Positions 12,301-24,700 are shown, counted from the first letter of the stretch. The stretch: DNA of 64,000 nucleotides from Pagrus major (GCF_040436345.1 NC_133234.1:11098446-11162445); one strand, 5' to 3'. Notes: generated by a model not told the origin, from the letters alone. Translations and numbers: made by a program.

Positions 12301-14397
12301 AAAATAATAATACAAAAAAAAAACTGTCCATCCTGGGGCCCTTCTTTATACTCTATAAACTTTATTGTGTGTGTGTGTGTGTGTAAGTGTGTGTAAGTGT
12401 GTAAGTGAGGTCTCTATTTCTGAGTTAAAATAACAGTTGACCAAATTATTCCTGTCCTGTCCTTTCCCAGAAACCATCAGCTGCACCCACCAAGCCAACA
12501 GGAACCAAAACGGCAGCAAAGTCTCGCCTGGCTGCAGCCAAAGCAGCCATGAAAGCCAGACAGCAGGCAGCGGAGGCAGAGAAAACCGAAACGGATGCTG
12601 GTACTGATAAGGACGACACCAGCCACAACTCTCAGGAACCACAACCCCAGGCAGAACCCCAACCGACTGACTCAGTGGTCTTTGATGGAGGCTTCTTCCA
12701 GGTGGAGAGTCCAGCCAAAACATCAGGTGAGAGAAAAAAACTTGATTTTCATTCATCCTGCTGCCTGATCTATACGATTTAGTCTTAAAGGTGTTTTGTA
12801 TGTGTTGATATCTGTAGGTACAGTGAGGAGATCCAGCCGTCTGAGTGCCGCCGTGCTGCCTCAGGCCTCTCCCTGCTCCAACTACCTCTCTCCCAGAAGA
12901 GTAACTCGACGATCCCTAGCACTGGCACTGACTCCTGTTAACGCCGCTGCCGCCTCTCCTGCTCAGCCCACCCAAACTCCTGCCCAACTCCGCCTTACCC
13001 TCAACCAGACCCCGGCGCAAGCGCCAAAGTCTCAGCATGGCACTCCTCAGTCATCCCAGAAGAGAAAGGACACTGTAAATGTCTCTCTTTGTTTTTCACC
13101 TGTGAAGGAAGTGCTTTCAGACAACACCCAGCCTGAGGGAAGCCCTGCACAACAGTCAGAAACGGCTCCTGAACTGAGCATAGCAACACCTGTACATTCA
13201 CTTCCATCAATTTCTGTAGTTGAGGAGCAAGATGAAGCAGCTGAAGTTGTCGATATTGACCTCCCTCTCTCTCCAAGACTTTCCCCCTCTCCGTGCAAAG
13301 TACCTCTTCCGGTCTCCCAGGCCCCTGAGCTGTCAGCGTGTCTGAGTTTCACGTTGTCACCCTGCGTGACTCCGAGTCAGCCTCCAATCTCGTCCCCTCC
13401 CGCTGTGCAGGGCCCAGTGCAGACCCAGGAGTCTGTGTGTCACACTCCAGACAGCTCAGTTGTCGAGGTAAACGCATTTTCAGGTTCACTGTACTGAAAA
13501 ATCTCAGCCTCATAGGATGCCCTTTTAATAAAACCTCTAATCCAATCTTGCTATACAACAAAGTTATTCTCTTGTCATTTCAGGAACTTCCTGGGTTGGA
13601 CTTTGAGCGTTACCTCCAGCCTTCACAGAGCTGCAGCTTGTCACCCATGGGGGAGCCAGTTGCCATGGAGACCCTCTCACCTATGGCAGTGGATGTCGAA
13701 ATGGAGAGTCCCAGAAGTCAATCTGAAGACCTGCTTACTCAGCAAGAAGCAGGTATGATTGATGCCCATAGGTACCGTTCATGCACGCACAATGTGTACG
13801 CCTGGGTTTCATAGCTCAGCACTAATGCATCCGGTCGGAGTTGGGATTTGTTTTAAATGAGCAAAACTAAAATTCATACTGAAGGAATTGCAGTAAAAGT
13901 TGCGAAAGCAAGATTATTTTGGCTTCGTTCTTTTTTTTTATTTTAAAGAAAATGTTGTACTTGCCTGGTTATAAGGGAGTTACCACACTGTATTCTTCTG
14001 GCACAGGTTTATTTTGAACAAAGTGCACACTTGTATGTCTTAACTCACTGTTCTGCTCACTTCTCACTGTCATCACAGCACTGCCACCGGTGTCTTCAGT
14101 GTTAACTCCTCAGTCACCACAGGTCAAAGTTTTTCCCTTTTTTTTCTCTTTTCTTTTTTAAATTATTTTTTACTTCCAAATATTCACTTTTAATCCACAC
14201 TGAATAATCAATTAAATTAGCTTTTATTTCTTCTTGTATTTCTTTATTGTGGCTTTATTATTGCTGAATATTCTTTCTGTATTTCTCAGGCCCAGACAGC
14301 AGACTCTGCCCTGCTTCTCTTCACCCCGGACCTGAAGGACCGGATACGCCAGTCTGTCTGTCCAAGTGACCTCATGGTCTTCACCCCTCCTCTCTAA
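9331..14397 (+). CDS. dlgap5: DLG-associated protein 5 / hepatoma up-regulated protein (HURP), mitotic spindle factor
   Basis: HURP is a Ran-regulated microtubule-bundling protein of kinetochore fibres. Coding exons: 9331-9568, 9670-9842, 9941-10009, 10112-10151, 10228-10329, 10461-10559, 10762-10836, 10945-10982, 11070-11206, 11424-11588, 11677-11765, 11913-12073, 12178-12279, 12471-12726, 12818-13467, 13584-13752, 14079-14122, 14290-14397; 904 aa (human 846). The N terminus has the family pattern LRQRDTSVSMLRVKLSRRRS followed by QKENRE, a KEN box at residues 31-33, then a charged coiled coil ending RKGIFKTGVYHP. Residues about 325-500 are the GKAP/DLGAP domain (VPYFR, TAVGQARLLMKERFKQFSGL, VDDCELGRGEK, DLQGFWDMV). 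ATG 9331 is the first in-frame Met. Exon 12 ends at an apparent GC donor. Exons 3 and 5-7 each carry a TRS motif. Strong match. Confidence 0.95.
10594..10670. repeat. (TTA)n / (TTG)n trinucleotide microsatellite
   Basis: Imperfect ATT/GTT repeat in the dlgap5 intron before the exon at 10762. It creates spurious poly-Ile and poly-Tyr reading frames on both strands. Confidence 0.9.
12366..12402. repeat. (GT)n microsatellite
   Basis: GT run with GTAA interruptions, inside a dlgap5 intron just upstream of the exon at 12471. Confidence 0.85.
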
Positions 14398-14541
14398 TGT
14401 ACAAAAAATATATTTTCTTTTACATTTATAACTTTGACATATTTACTACTATTAACTCTTTTTGGTGAAAAAAAGTATCTTTGTGATTCTGACTTTTATT
14501 TTTAGATCAATGGAAAATAGTTTTGTCTGCAGTTTGATCTT

Positions 14542-14547
14542 ATTAAA
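14542..14547 (+). other. ATTAAA poly(A) signal for dlgap5
   Basis: Common variant hexamer about 145 bases after the dlgap5 stop codon, followed by GT-rich sequence. Confidence 0.5.
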
Positions 14548-14599
14548 GTTTTAGTTACTACAAGGAAATGGTCAGTACTCTTTATTCACATCTGAAGGC

Positions 14600-15150
14600 A
14601 CAAATGTACTCGGTGCTTTTATTACTATTGCTATTGACACAGTATGAGATTTTACTGTATTCAAAACCTGGATAAGCAATGTACATGATATGATAACACT
14701 TAATTTTCCTTACCATGAAACTGGTACCACTGTATTTGAAAGCATTTTGTTAATTTTTTATACTGTTTGGATAGTTGAGGTACAGAGCAATTGGCTTCAT
14801 CCTGTGTTCGTTACTGCATCATCATTCTACCTGTAACACAATACAGCACAACATTAACCACTATACATGTCTAATGGCACAATCGTGTGCGGAGCTGATA
14901 TTAAAAGCTACATGGAGGGAGAGTGATGGGTGCCATCTGGTGGCTGTGTTTATGACTAAGGAGTGTGGCTTGAATTCTTGATGCAAACAAGTTGAAATAC
15001 AGTAACATTAAGCCAATAATTCTGCTTAGACTTTATCTGTGTCAACTAGTGAACTAAACAACTCTTGTACTTGGTTAAATCTCATGACTGGTATAAACTC
15101 ATACATAGACTGAGCCATTGACTATATAATGTTGCCTTAAGTGTGCTACC
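14600..15150. other. dlgap5-rsph10b convergent intergenic region
   Basis: Space between the 3' ends of two convergent genes. No exon was recognised. The only distinct feature is a CTCF-like match on the minus strand at 14930-14943. Confidence 0.6.
14930..14943 (-). promoter_or_regulatory. CTCF-like motif
   Basis: The minus strand reads CCACCAGATGGCAC, which fits the CTCF core CCASYAGRKGGCRS at every position. It lies between the convergent dlgap5 and rsph10b genes. Sequence match only; binding is not shown. Confidence 0.4.
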
Positions 15151-15155
15151 TGGCT

Positions 15156-15161
15156 CTTTAT
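15156..15161 (-). other. AATAAA overlapping the rsph10b stop codon
   Basis: The last codons read CAA TAA A on the minus strand, so the poly(A) hexamer contains the stop codon. If used, the 3' UTR would be only about 15-25 bases. Confidence 0.5.
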
Positions 15162-18100
15162 TGGTTCTTGACCAGAGCAATGCATCTCTTGGTCTCCAGG
15201 TGGAGCTTTTCTTTCATATTTCTGGACACTAACTGGTAATGTTCAAAAGCTGGGAAGAAAAAATGGTTGAAGAATTGATGGATGGTCTTAATCCAAAGGC
15301 CCAGTTCATGGTCTTGGACCTCCATTCCTCTTGATTGCACCCCATGTCCTTCACCTCTAGGTTCTTCTGTTTGTTCTACAGGAAATGTGAGATGTGTGTT
15401 TATAATATTAGAAAGTATTTTTGAAGATTAAAGCCAAAAACTAAACTAGTAAATTACCAAGAAAACAAACCTGCAGACTGAGGTTCCTCATTGCCTTTAG
15501 TCTTGACATCTTGTGGACCCTCCATGTCCTGGGCGTTGGATAATTCTGCTGTGTCACTTGATTTCTCTATCTATGATAAGATGTAATTACATGATTATAA
15601 AGATTGCAGAATATTTCAGCATTATCAACAGGGGTGGGACAACACTAATATCAATATTGAATATTTTTTTAATCTTTTCACATAAAGATGAGTGATTTCT
15701 CAACAGATAGTCATAACTTGTGTTGGCTGTGAAAAATTGTAAATGCAATTCATTGGAGCTGCCACCAGGATAGAAAAAAACCCTGTAAATTGTTTTCTTG
15801 TGCAGAATTCTCAGCTTTACCTAGTAGTATAAGTATAAAAGTCACAGTTTGCTGGAATGACTACATTCTTTACATAGCGTGGTAAGGTGTGCAGAAGGCA
15901 TCAGTGACTCGAGAAAGAATCTGACCGACTGGGAAGGGCTGTTTGTAGTCTGCAAGATTTTCTCGCTGGCCTCCCCCTCAGGTAGATCCTTGGGGCTGAA
16001 CAGTGACTGGCCCTCCTCCTGGCCTACAGAAACCTGCTGACACTTCACCTCAGCGGAGCCCAGGAGTGCCTCAAAAAACTCCAGGAATGTGATCTGCAGC
16101 AGAAGGTGTGGGACAAGGACAATGACACAGAATGTTAATCTGTAAAGGACAATGAGACATAACGAATGAGTCTGTAGACACTAGAGGTGGACCTCCAAAT
16201 CCAGACAGGAGGACAGGTTGCTGGGGTCACGGCTCTCTGCTGTGATGATCTCCATTAATTTCAATGTGGTCAGGTTATTGTCCAGCAGATGGAGATCCTA
16301 GCAGAGAGAAAAACAGTCGACCACTAATGCAAACTGAATGTTAGTAGAAGTTCCTTGTATTTATAACCATACAATACATTTAATTCTTTAATCGAGTCAT
16401 TCACAATTGGCCAACCCTCTGGCTTTTTCTGTAGTAACAAGCAACAGGATTTGCATCCTTTTCCTATGGTTAGTTGGGAACAATAATGCAGCAGTTAAAA
16501 AATATGGTTATCTTAATGCTGCAGTGTGTTGCACCTTAAACAGCCACAGCAGGTGCCGGCAGGTCATGCTTTGATCATCTCTGGCGGCCACACTGACTTC
16601 GCAGTAGGTCTGATAGATTTCCCAGCTCTTCTTCAAATAGTTCACAGCCACCACAGCACAGTCTGGCTGCTTAAACAGGAAGTCTGGATCAACAAAGTCA
16701 TAGTCAACAAACACAGCTATTACAGTAGGTTCACTGTAATAGGTTCACAGTAGACGGACAAGGAACCTGCACACTGATGTTCTTCTCATCATTATTTTGC
16801 TAAATAATGCTTAAATATCTGGTTATGCTGCCATATTTTCCACATTTGAGGCTTCTGATGCTGTAAATTTTCAGTTTGCAGGTTCATTTGACATCTAATA
16901 CGTGTGTACACATGAGCCTTTAACATTACAGTGTTAGCACCTTTTACATTCTTAGCATTAGGAAGGATGTTGTCTGTCATCAGTTTGGAAAAGCAGGCAG
17001 CCAGAAGGTTATTTTGTGACCTGTGAAAAGAGAAGTAATGTTTCTTCACCAAGGCTAAAAAAAAAGTTTATACTAAGTTGTGTCCTTACATTGGTAGTTT
17101 TTTTGTGTCCCCATGTTGCTTTTTGAGCAAAAGCCTTGAGCTATCACCAATAGAGCACATTTATAGTTTGAAAAATATCTGACCTCTTCAGCTCTGTTCA
17201 AACTGGAAAATATTTAATAGAAGTACTCTAGCGCTACAATGAAGCACTAGAGCCATTAGCTGTTATGCCTTTGAAACGATATGCTAGCATGGCTAGAAAC
17301 TTGGCTGTTTTTCTTAGATTCTTCATCAAGAGTTACAAGTGTTTCATCTAATGTTGAAGATCTATTAGGAGTCATCCCTTACACCATGTCCTTATGGTAA
17401 ATGTGGTAGGCCACAACCACAAGATAGCTGAGGAACCTATGAAGAAGTATAGTGGCAAATGGAGAGTGGATCTCAGCTGTAGTGACATCCTCTGAGACAC
17501 ACAGAGAGAAAAACATTAAGCAGTGTCCAAAACTACTGTAATTATAATGCCATTGATGTCCTATCCTGTGTCTGTGTAGGTTCTCACCTCTGATAAAACG
17601 GTCAATCTGTGTCAGAGTGATGTCTTGATGGTGGATCTTACAGTCTTTGAGCAGGCGCCAGAACTGCAGGCGTGTCAGCAAGGAGGTGTTATTTGGGGAG
17701 CGCGACCGGCCAAGTCTGCTGTAAAAACTGTAGATGGACCTCAGCTCTGTGCCATGCATCATTACCGCAAACTCCACCTGTTACACATGAGCATCAGGAT
17801 CCACATTGAAAATAAGGATGTGGGGAAAAGATTTTATAGTGACGCAGGACCTGACCTTTGTGCGCTCGGTGCCTCGCTCTCTCTCAGGGATTATATCCAG
17901 CAGATATTCAATGCTCAGAGCCATGTCTGTTGAGATAGATGAATCACTGCCTGACAGAGAAAGTGCACCTGTAACAAGACACAAAACTGTGAGCCAGTGT
18001 ACCAGCATACTGTAACACTATTAATGATCTCCTTCATGTGAATTTTGAAAATACTGTAGGTGTTTACCACATGGAGGGATGGGAGCTCCATTTCCTCTCA

Positions 18101-20303
18101 GATTGTGTGTCATCATCTGATCATCCACAAGCTCTCCTACCTTAAAATAGAATTTTCTTTAACATATACAGTATGTGTATCATAGGTGTGTTACTGAATT
18201 TGAGTGAGTCAAACAAGTGGCAAAAAAGTAAGTTCTGAGTACATTTTGATGCAAAATGCACATACAGTACGACACTCTCTTTGGAAAACTTGTTGGATGC
18301 TTGATTAACAGCTGGATATGTTGATATAAATAGTCTGTAAGAAGTCTAAGATAATACTACATATAAGTGTGCATGGTTTCATACCTGAACTCCATTTTGC
18401 CACAATCCAACATACTGCTGTCCCAGTATGAGCCACCTCATCGTGCCCTCTCCATGTCTCTGGTTGTTCTTCCACTCACCAGAGTAAAGGTTACCAGAGG
18501 GGTAGCTGTTAAGACACATATGTCACCTTTAGGCATTTCAAATTGAAGCCTAATCTCAGGCTACAGATTAGCCGTGCACTCCATACATACCGTCTCTCTC
18601 CCCTTCCCTCTCTGCTGTTCTTCACCCAGTCTCCTTTGTACCAAGATGTCTTATCCTGATTGTAATACACTGTGCCCTGAAACAAAGACAATCAATTTAA
18701 AGAAATCTTTTTAAAAAAGACTGTACCTTAATTATGAATTGGTAGATCATACCTTTCCGTGCCTCTTGCCCCGATCCCACTGCCCTGTGTAGTATACACC
18801 AGTTTTTGCACATTTGTAGGTTCCAGTCCCATGTTGTATACCATTGTACACTTCACCCTCATAGGAACTGCCATCTGGCCAGGTGTAGGTGCCCTGGCCC
18901 ATGGGGATGTTGCACACAAATTCTCCCTGTTAGATAAGAATATACTTCAAGATTTTGTTTGCATTTATTGTTAAACTATTTTATTATATTCCAATTTTTT
19001 TTTTTACCTATTCTATTTGAATATGTATGTATACAGTGGCATGTTTAGAATGGTTTATGTACACATGGTGTTTTAAATTTTATTAAGCACAAATTCCTTA
19101 ATAAAATTTAAGTTATTTTCATTATTGTGCCCTACCTCATATTTCATTCCGCCAGTCTGTGTGAAGACACCGTGTCCATCCATAAATCCCTTGGAAAACA
19201 TCCCCTTCAGTGAAACAAAGCAGTGACTTAATGATATAGTTTTGTTAATTCTTACTGCAAATGAAATTTGTATTTTTGTCTTGGTAATACACAAGAGTAC
19301 GATAAATTAATGTATTTAAAGGAAAACAATAGAAATACAATTTCAAGCAGTTTTAAAGGTGCGATACGTAAGAATTGGCCACTTGTTGAATTCATACTCA
19401 GCAAATATAGGGCAACATAATAGAGTAATGACTAACTGCTGCCAATTTTAGCTGCCGTTAGCTAGTTAGCTCAGTTAGCCGTGCAGCTAGTGGCCAGGGC
19501 TGGAAGCTCAGAACACCAAGGAAGTGTTAGTGTTTACAGGGCTAGCTGGTTAGCATGCTACAATACACAGACCTAATAATGTCAATACTGTCATTCCTCC
19601 ACATTCTGTTGATATTTTTAGTGAAGTCGTCAATGTATTGACTGATATTCTTACATATTGCCCCTTTAAATAAATTGAAAAAGAAAATAATATTCTTACC
19701 GATTGAAATATTTCTAAATTTTTTTTGTTTTTTTTAAAATTGACAATTGTTTGCCTAATGTTCTACAATAGGCTAAAATATACATAAAGTAAGTATTAAC
19801 TGTAGGCTGCTGAAAAATCAAAGATAGTCTTTCCCCCATGGCATCAAAATATGACGTCATTCGCACCGTACCTTGTACATATGGCCTCCTTCAAAACAGG
19901 CGACTCCTTCTCCATGAAACAGACCTTCACATGTCCCCCCTTCGTATCTGTAAATGCGACACTACAATTTACACTTTCAGCTACAGCCAGTTTAACGTAA
20001 GGATGCTCTAAAAATAATTATGTAATGAATGTTATTGGTGTGTATTTACCTCTGCACAACTAAGCTAAAAAGTGTTGGAAGTTTATAAATGTCTTCACTC
20101 TCGGGCTGCTCATCACTGACAGGACGGCTTTGGTTCTCTACCACATCCGCTGAATGTGCCTTCAAACTGACAGAGATGCTCACTAACTTTCTTTTTTGTT
20201 TCCCCCCCGCTGTCTGTGGTAATTCTGCGTTTCCGCACGTTTGCTCGGTGTCCTGTTTGTCGTTTTGTATCGTGTTTTTTTCCTTTTCTTCCCCCTGTCT
20301 CAT
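15158..20303 (-). CDS. rsph10b: Radial spoke head 10 homolog B, MORN-repeat ciliary protein
   Basis: Rsph10b is an axonemal radial-spoke-associated MORN protein of motile cilia and sperm. Exons in transcription order: 20303-20050, 19947-19872, 19204-19136, 18926-18753, 18676-18591, 18505-18385, 18140-18068, 17968-17856, 17777-17588, 17491-17383, 17020-16941, 16662-16535, 16297-16193, 16093-15926, 15570-15471, 15375-15158; about 687 aa (human 870). Residues about 85-260 hold MORN units such as YEGEVYNGIQHGTGTYKC, YTGQWDRGKRHGKG and YKGDWVKNSREGRGER. Downstream blocks IYSFYSRLGRS, LTRLQFWRLLKDCKIHHQDI, EIHSPFATILLHRFLSYL and FSKLMTDNILPNA match human RSPH10B. Start: the frame is open upstream to a TTG, but the first ATG is at 20303 with A at -3. 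The 3' end of the exon at 16093-15926 (donor GTCAGA) and the acceptor at 16662 are the least certain joins. Confidence 0.9.
19353..19669. mobile_element. TTAA-flanked MITE, copy A
   Basis: Begins TTAAAGGTGCGATACGTAAG and ends CTTACATATTGCCCCTTTAA, imperfect terminal inverted repeats flanked by TTAA. About 317 bp with no coding capacity, in an rsph10b intron. The inner sequence (GCTGCCGTTAGCTAGTTAGC) is shared with copies at 54741, 60753 and 26851. TTAA target sites suggest mobilisation by a piggyBac-like transposase (inference). Confidence 0.8.
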
Positions 20304-20348
20304 TCTGCGCTTTATGTAGGCTATCTGTCGTTCAAGCAAGGAATCTCT

Positions 20349-20395
20349 CCATGGTAACAGTCTCTGTGGTAACGAACGCTTCCACCTACGGCAAC
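20349..20395. promoter_or_regulatory. Cluster of RFX (X-box) half-sites upstream of rsph10b
   Basis: Three same-direction half-sites matching GGYAAC lie within 47 bp: 20353-20358, 20368-20373 and 20390-20395. The first is extended to CCATGGTAAC, about three quarters of a palindromic X-box. They end 46 bases from the ATG. RFX factors are the established regulators of ciliary genes, so the placement makes functional sense. Confidence 0.5.
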
Positions 20396-20439
20396 CTTCA
20401 TCAGTCAAAAGAGCTAATGTGCTACTTTTGACACTTTAG

Positions 20440-21060
20440 GTAAATTGGGCTGCTAATGCTTCATACTTTAAGGTTTAAAATGCAGGACTTTTACTTGTAG
20501 TGGGGTATAATCACAGTGTGGTATTAGATACTTCCTCCACCACTGGATTTAACCATACATATGTTGTTTATTACCAGAGGTAGAAGTACTCAGACCTTGT
20601 ACTTCAGTAAAAGTAGCAATACAACAGTACAACAGTAAACAAGTATTAGCATCAAAATATACTTAAAGTACCAAAAGTAAAAGTACTCATTGTGCATTAC
20701 CATTTATTGATGCATAAATGTCTCCATCACTTGAATGTTGAATCTGGTTAAAGTGATTCAGCTTCTTTCTATTGTTTATCTGCTGGGCAGCTTTTGAAAT
20801 TCCCCTCAGGTCAATAAGGTTTTCAATCTGTAATATCACATCATAATTTATTTTTTGATTATATTTTGTATAATCAAACTATATCTGCAAAATAAGTAGT
20901 AACTCAAGTGGTTAAATCAATGTAGAGGAGTAGAAAGTGCAATATTTCCCTCTGAAATGTAGTGTAGGAGTAATAAGTAGCAGAAAATGGAAGTACTCAG
21001 GTAAAATATTTGAGTAAAGGTACTTTGCCTCTTTCCCCCACTGTTTATGACACCCATTAA
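20440..21060. repeat. Teleost interspersed repeats between rsph10b and pms2
   Basis: Two pieces of a repeat common in fish genomes lie in opposite orientation. An inverted piece ends near CTTCCTCCACCACTGG (about 20470-20550). A forward piece starts near AGAGGTAGAAGTACTCAGAC and ends CTTTCCCCCACTG (about 20573-21046). Runs of AGTAAAAGTACT are characteristic. No coding capacity was seen. The remaining sequence to 21719 shows no exon. Confidence 0.6.
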
Positions 21061-21719
21061 AGTGGTATTTTACTGCTGGAAAGATGGTCTTTTCATAAAA
21101 CTGGGCTGTCTCTGCAGTACAAAGATGCAAATATTTTTTTTAATTGTTGCTATATGACCAGAGAAACACACCTTCATAAACCACTGTGCTGCACCAGACC
21201 ACAAAATGCTCCTGCTGGTGGGTGACATGACAGCCCAGGACTACAGATGGAAATCTGCTAGAGACAAAGCATCTTTCCTCTTTTTTGAGATGAAAGTATT
21301 TTGCACATGTTCTCTGATATATATTTAGGTGGATGAAAAAAATGGCAGCCTTGTCTGTCTCGTATTACAGCTAAACAGTTTGATCTGAGTTTTGTGAGCT
21401 TCCCCTCACTCAATCCGACTGTCAAGACAGGCATACAAAAAACGCAAAAGTAATCTGCAGTTTAACGTTTTCCTTTAATTAGGTGTTAAAATATAAAAAC
21501 TATGATTTTGTGCTACAAAATACAAATAAAATCAGAACATCTATTACCGAGCATGTGAACCATACAAATATACAGTATCTACAACTCTGTCTTCTCTCTG
21601 CGTCAGAGCATCAGCAAGGTTGATGTTTAACAGAAATAAATGAAAGGAACGAAAGCACATTCCTGTTATAACAAGCCAGTGTAAAGTAGGATTTTCCAAC
21701 AGTTCCTTCCTTGACATTG

Positions 21720-24700
21720 TTAGTCTTGTGAGATGATGTCCAGGTTGGCGAGGTGTCTCATGGTGGGCCTGCCATGAGGACAGTTCCATGGATGCTCAAT
21801 CTCCCCCATGTGAACCAGGAGCTTCTTCATCTCGCTGACACTCAGAGCAGTGCCAATCATCACCTTGAGATGGACATGAGCAAAACAAGAGATCATGTGT
21901 CAGGAATATAGCTATGTTAGACAATAAGTCTATAGCAAAACAGAATAACAACTGCCCTTATTGTAGGTATTTAAGGACCCTCAGTGTTTTTACACTTTAG
22001 ATTACTCAAAATCATACCTTACTCTACAGATGTCTTGCTGGCTCGTTTAAAGGCACAGTTTCTGAAGATGGGCTGTGCGCAATTCTCTGTGGAGTGTTTT
22101 ACTTTCACAGTGTTGTACCTAGCCCTGCTTTATAATAAAAAAAATTATGTAAATCCCACTTTCTACCATATGGGACCTTCAAAGTGTCTGTTTATTTTCA
22201 TTATAAACTCACAGATTTTCGACAGGCTCGTGAGGCAAACATCTGCCTGACGCGGGATGGTCGACACATGACCCCTGGGCTGTCGCTCAACATGAAGATC
22301 AGCTCTTCAATGTCAGCTGGGCCAAATGTCCAGTTTTTACTGGTGGGCAGAGACACCAGCTTCACCCTCTCCATCACCTGAGCTGCAGTCACAAATAAAA
22401 AAGTTAGTTTAGTGTTTGCAATCATCAAAATAGGGAGTAATTGTTTTGAACTTCATATAAAATTATATCATCAAAATAGGGAGTAACTGATATCATCAAA
22501 TATCATCAAAATAGGGAGTAATTGTTTTGAACTTCATATAAAATTAACTCACTCAACTAAATAAAATTAAATTACTAATTGCTTGTATTCAACAGTTAAA
22601 TGTTCGTACCATCCTCATCGACGAGGAACTCAAAGCCATTCTTTCTGAAGATCTCAATGTTCTCCATGAGTACATTTTCACTGACAGCAGTAAGGTGAAG
22701 CTTCTGAGGGCTGCACATGTAAAGGGAAAAATAAAAAACAGATCACTTATTAGTAAAAAAGGTCATTCTAAACGACAGAAGGCAGAATTTATCAACAGAT
22801 TTTGATTCTTACGCAATGAGTTTCTGTCCTTGGAGCACAGTGTGCTGCTGCAGCATCTCAAAGTTGTATTTTTCATCTGTGGCATGCTGGTCGATCATGA
22901 AGATGTCCGAGTTGAGTTTGGTGATAATGAAGCCCAGGTTAAACTGACCTATGATCTCCATCTGTTTGAACATGTCTTTGCTGTATGGATGAAAGAAAGA
23001 TAACTTACAGTTGTGGAAATTACACACCAAGATTGGTAAATTCAGTCAGCAGCATTTACAGGAGCAAAATCCTACCTAATCTCCTTCTTGAGCTCATCCT
23101 CTGCACTCTGGTTTTCTCCGGGGTTGATCTTGGCCCTGAAGCGTCGATAGCGCAGATTCTCCCCGGCCCTCTGTGCCTGTGTCTCCTGTAACCTTTTCAT
23201 CTTCCCTGCTAGCTCTTGGAATGAGAACTTGAGAGGCACCGTCCTCCTCTGACGGCAGACAGACGTGTCCACCATCAAGGAGGATTTCCCTGAATGGTTT
23301 GAAGAAGAGTTGGATTTGTGCTCTTTAGTGAAATATGGTTTCTCTGTCCTGGCCCTCTTGGCATCCGGGCTCACAGGACAGTCCTCGTTGGAAGTGATTG
23401 GACCAGTCTGTAGCTCTGCTTCTTCAGGAACGGTGTGATTATCGTCGGACGTTTCTTCAAATGTTTCATCTTTCACACTGAGTCTGTCAGCTGCTGGCTC
23501 AGGAGAACTGGACTCTAGGCCTGAACACTGAACATCTGGTGTTCCCATGTTAACATCACAACTGGAGTCTGTATCCCTGACAGTCGTTCCGTACCTGAAC
23601 CCATCTAGCACAGAATTCCTCACTGGGGAGCATTTTGCTAGATCTCTTGAGGGTTTCAAAGGAGATCTTACACCACTCAGGGTGCAGTTAGTAGGTTTGA
23701 CAGTGTCCTTAAAAAAAGATTGTAGTGTTTTCTGTGTGGGGCCGATGTTGGCAGCTTTTGCAGCACTTGACTTGTTCCCAGAAGTGGAGCTGTGATGACT
23801 TGCAAAAGCAGCTTTTGGGCCGGCCAGGTTTAAGGACGACTTTGGTCTCTGGGTGACTGGTTCCTCTCCAGATTCTGGTGTATTCTCATTAGATGGGACA
23901 ACTTTGCAGATTTCAGATGCTGCTGTTGTATCTAGAGACAAAAAGCACTCTCAGTATTACTCTGCCATAATATAATAAATAAATATTATGTGTTGCTATA
24001 AATGTTAGAAGTAATGATCTGCACTTACTGGTGCTGGTTAAGGGTGTATAGTTCAGGCTTATCTTATTGACTCCTGCCTCAAACATGTTGATAAGAGAGG
24101 TCTTAAGAATAGCCAGCAAAAGTTTCTCCTCCTGAAGGAAAATCTGTCGTTTGTCTGGGGTGACGTTCACATCCACACACTCTGAAATAACACCACAAAA
24201 ATGCTCATGTAGAACAGAAAGTCTGTGGTTTGTTTGAGGAATAACTTCAGTTCAGTTATCTGCTTACCTGAGGAAACAGCTATATTCAAGGCAACAAATG
24301 GATATTGATGTCTGTTGTACATGTGATACACTTCATTCACAAGTTTGGTCACCTGAAAATTGAGGTTAACCAGAAATTAGATGTGTATTAATGTGTTTGT
24401 CAACAACTATAAATACTCCTGTAGAGAAAAGTAAAACACTGTTGTAATAATACAGAAAAAAGGTCTCAGTTATATGTGCTAACAGCTGCATTAAAATGTG
24501 CTATTACCCATTATTAAATGTTTGTATAAATTACCTTAAGGGGATCACATGGCCGGTTGTTAATGAAAAAGAACTGCCTGTCTGTGGCACTTCTCCCAAC
24601 GCCATGGTCTCCTCGTGACACAAACCCTGTGATGCTGCCAAAACAGAGTTTTTCATTTAAAAAAGTACTCTTTTGTTTGCACAGAAGGAATGAACAGGAC

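Noticed and set aside
12346-12756. Minus-strand frames of 60-136 residues
   Set aside because: Antisense shadow of the Ala/Gln/Glu-rich dlgap5 exon at 12471-12726.
15842-15925. Continuation of the rsph10b exon to the in-frame TGA near 15842
   Set aside because: Later exons at 15570-15471 and 15375-15158 match the family C terminus and require a phase-0 donor before this TGA; GTCAGA at 15925 fits. A shorter isoform ending here is not excluded.
20304-20408. Upstream extension of rsph10b to TTG at 20408
   Set aside because: The frame is open but has no ATG before 20303, and the RFX half-sites lie within it, so it is more likely promoter or 5' UTR.
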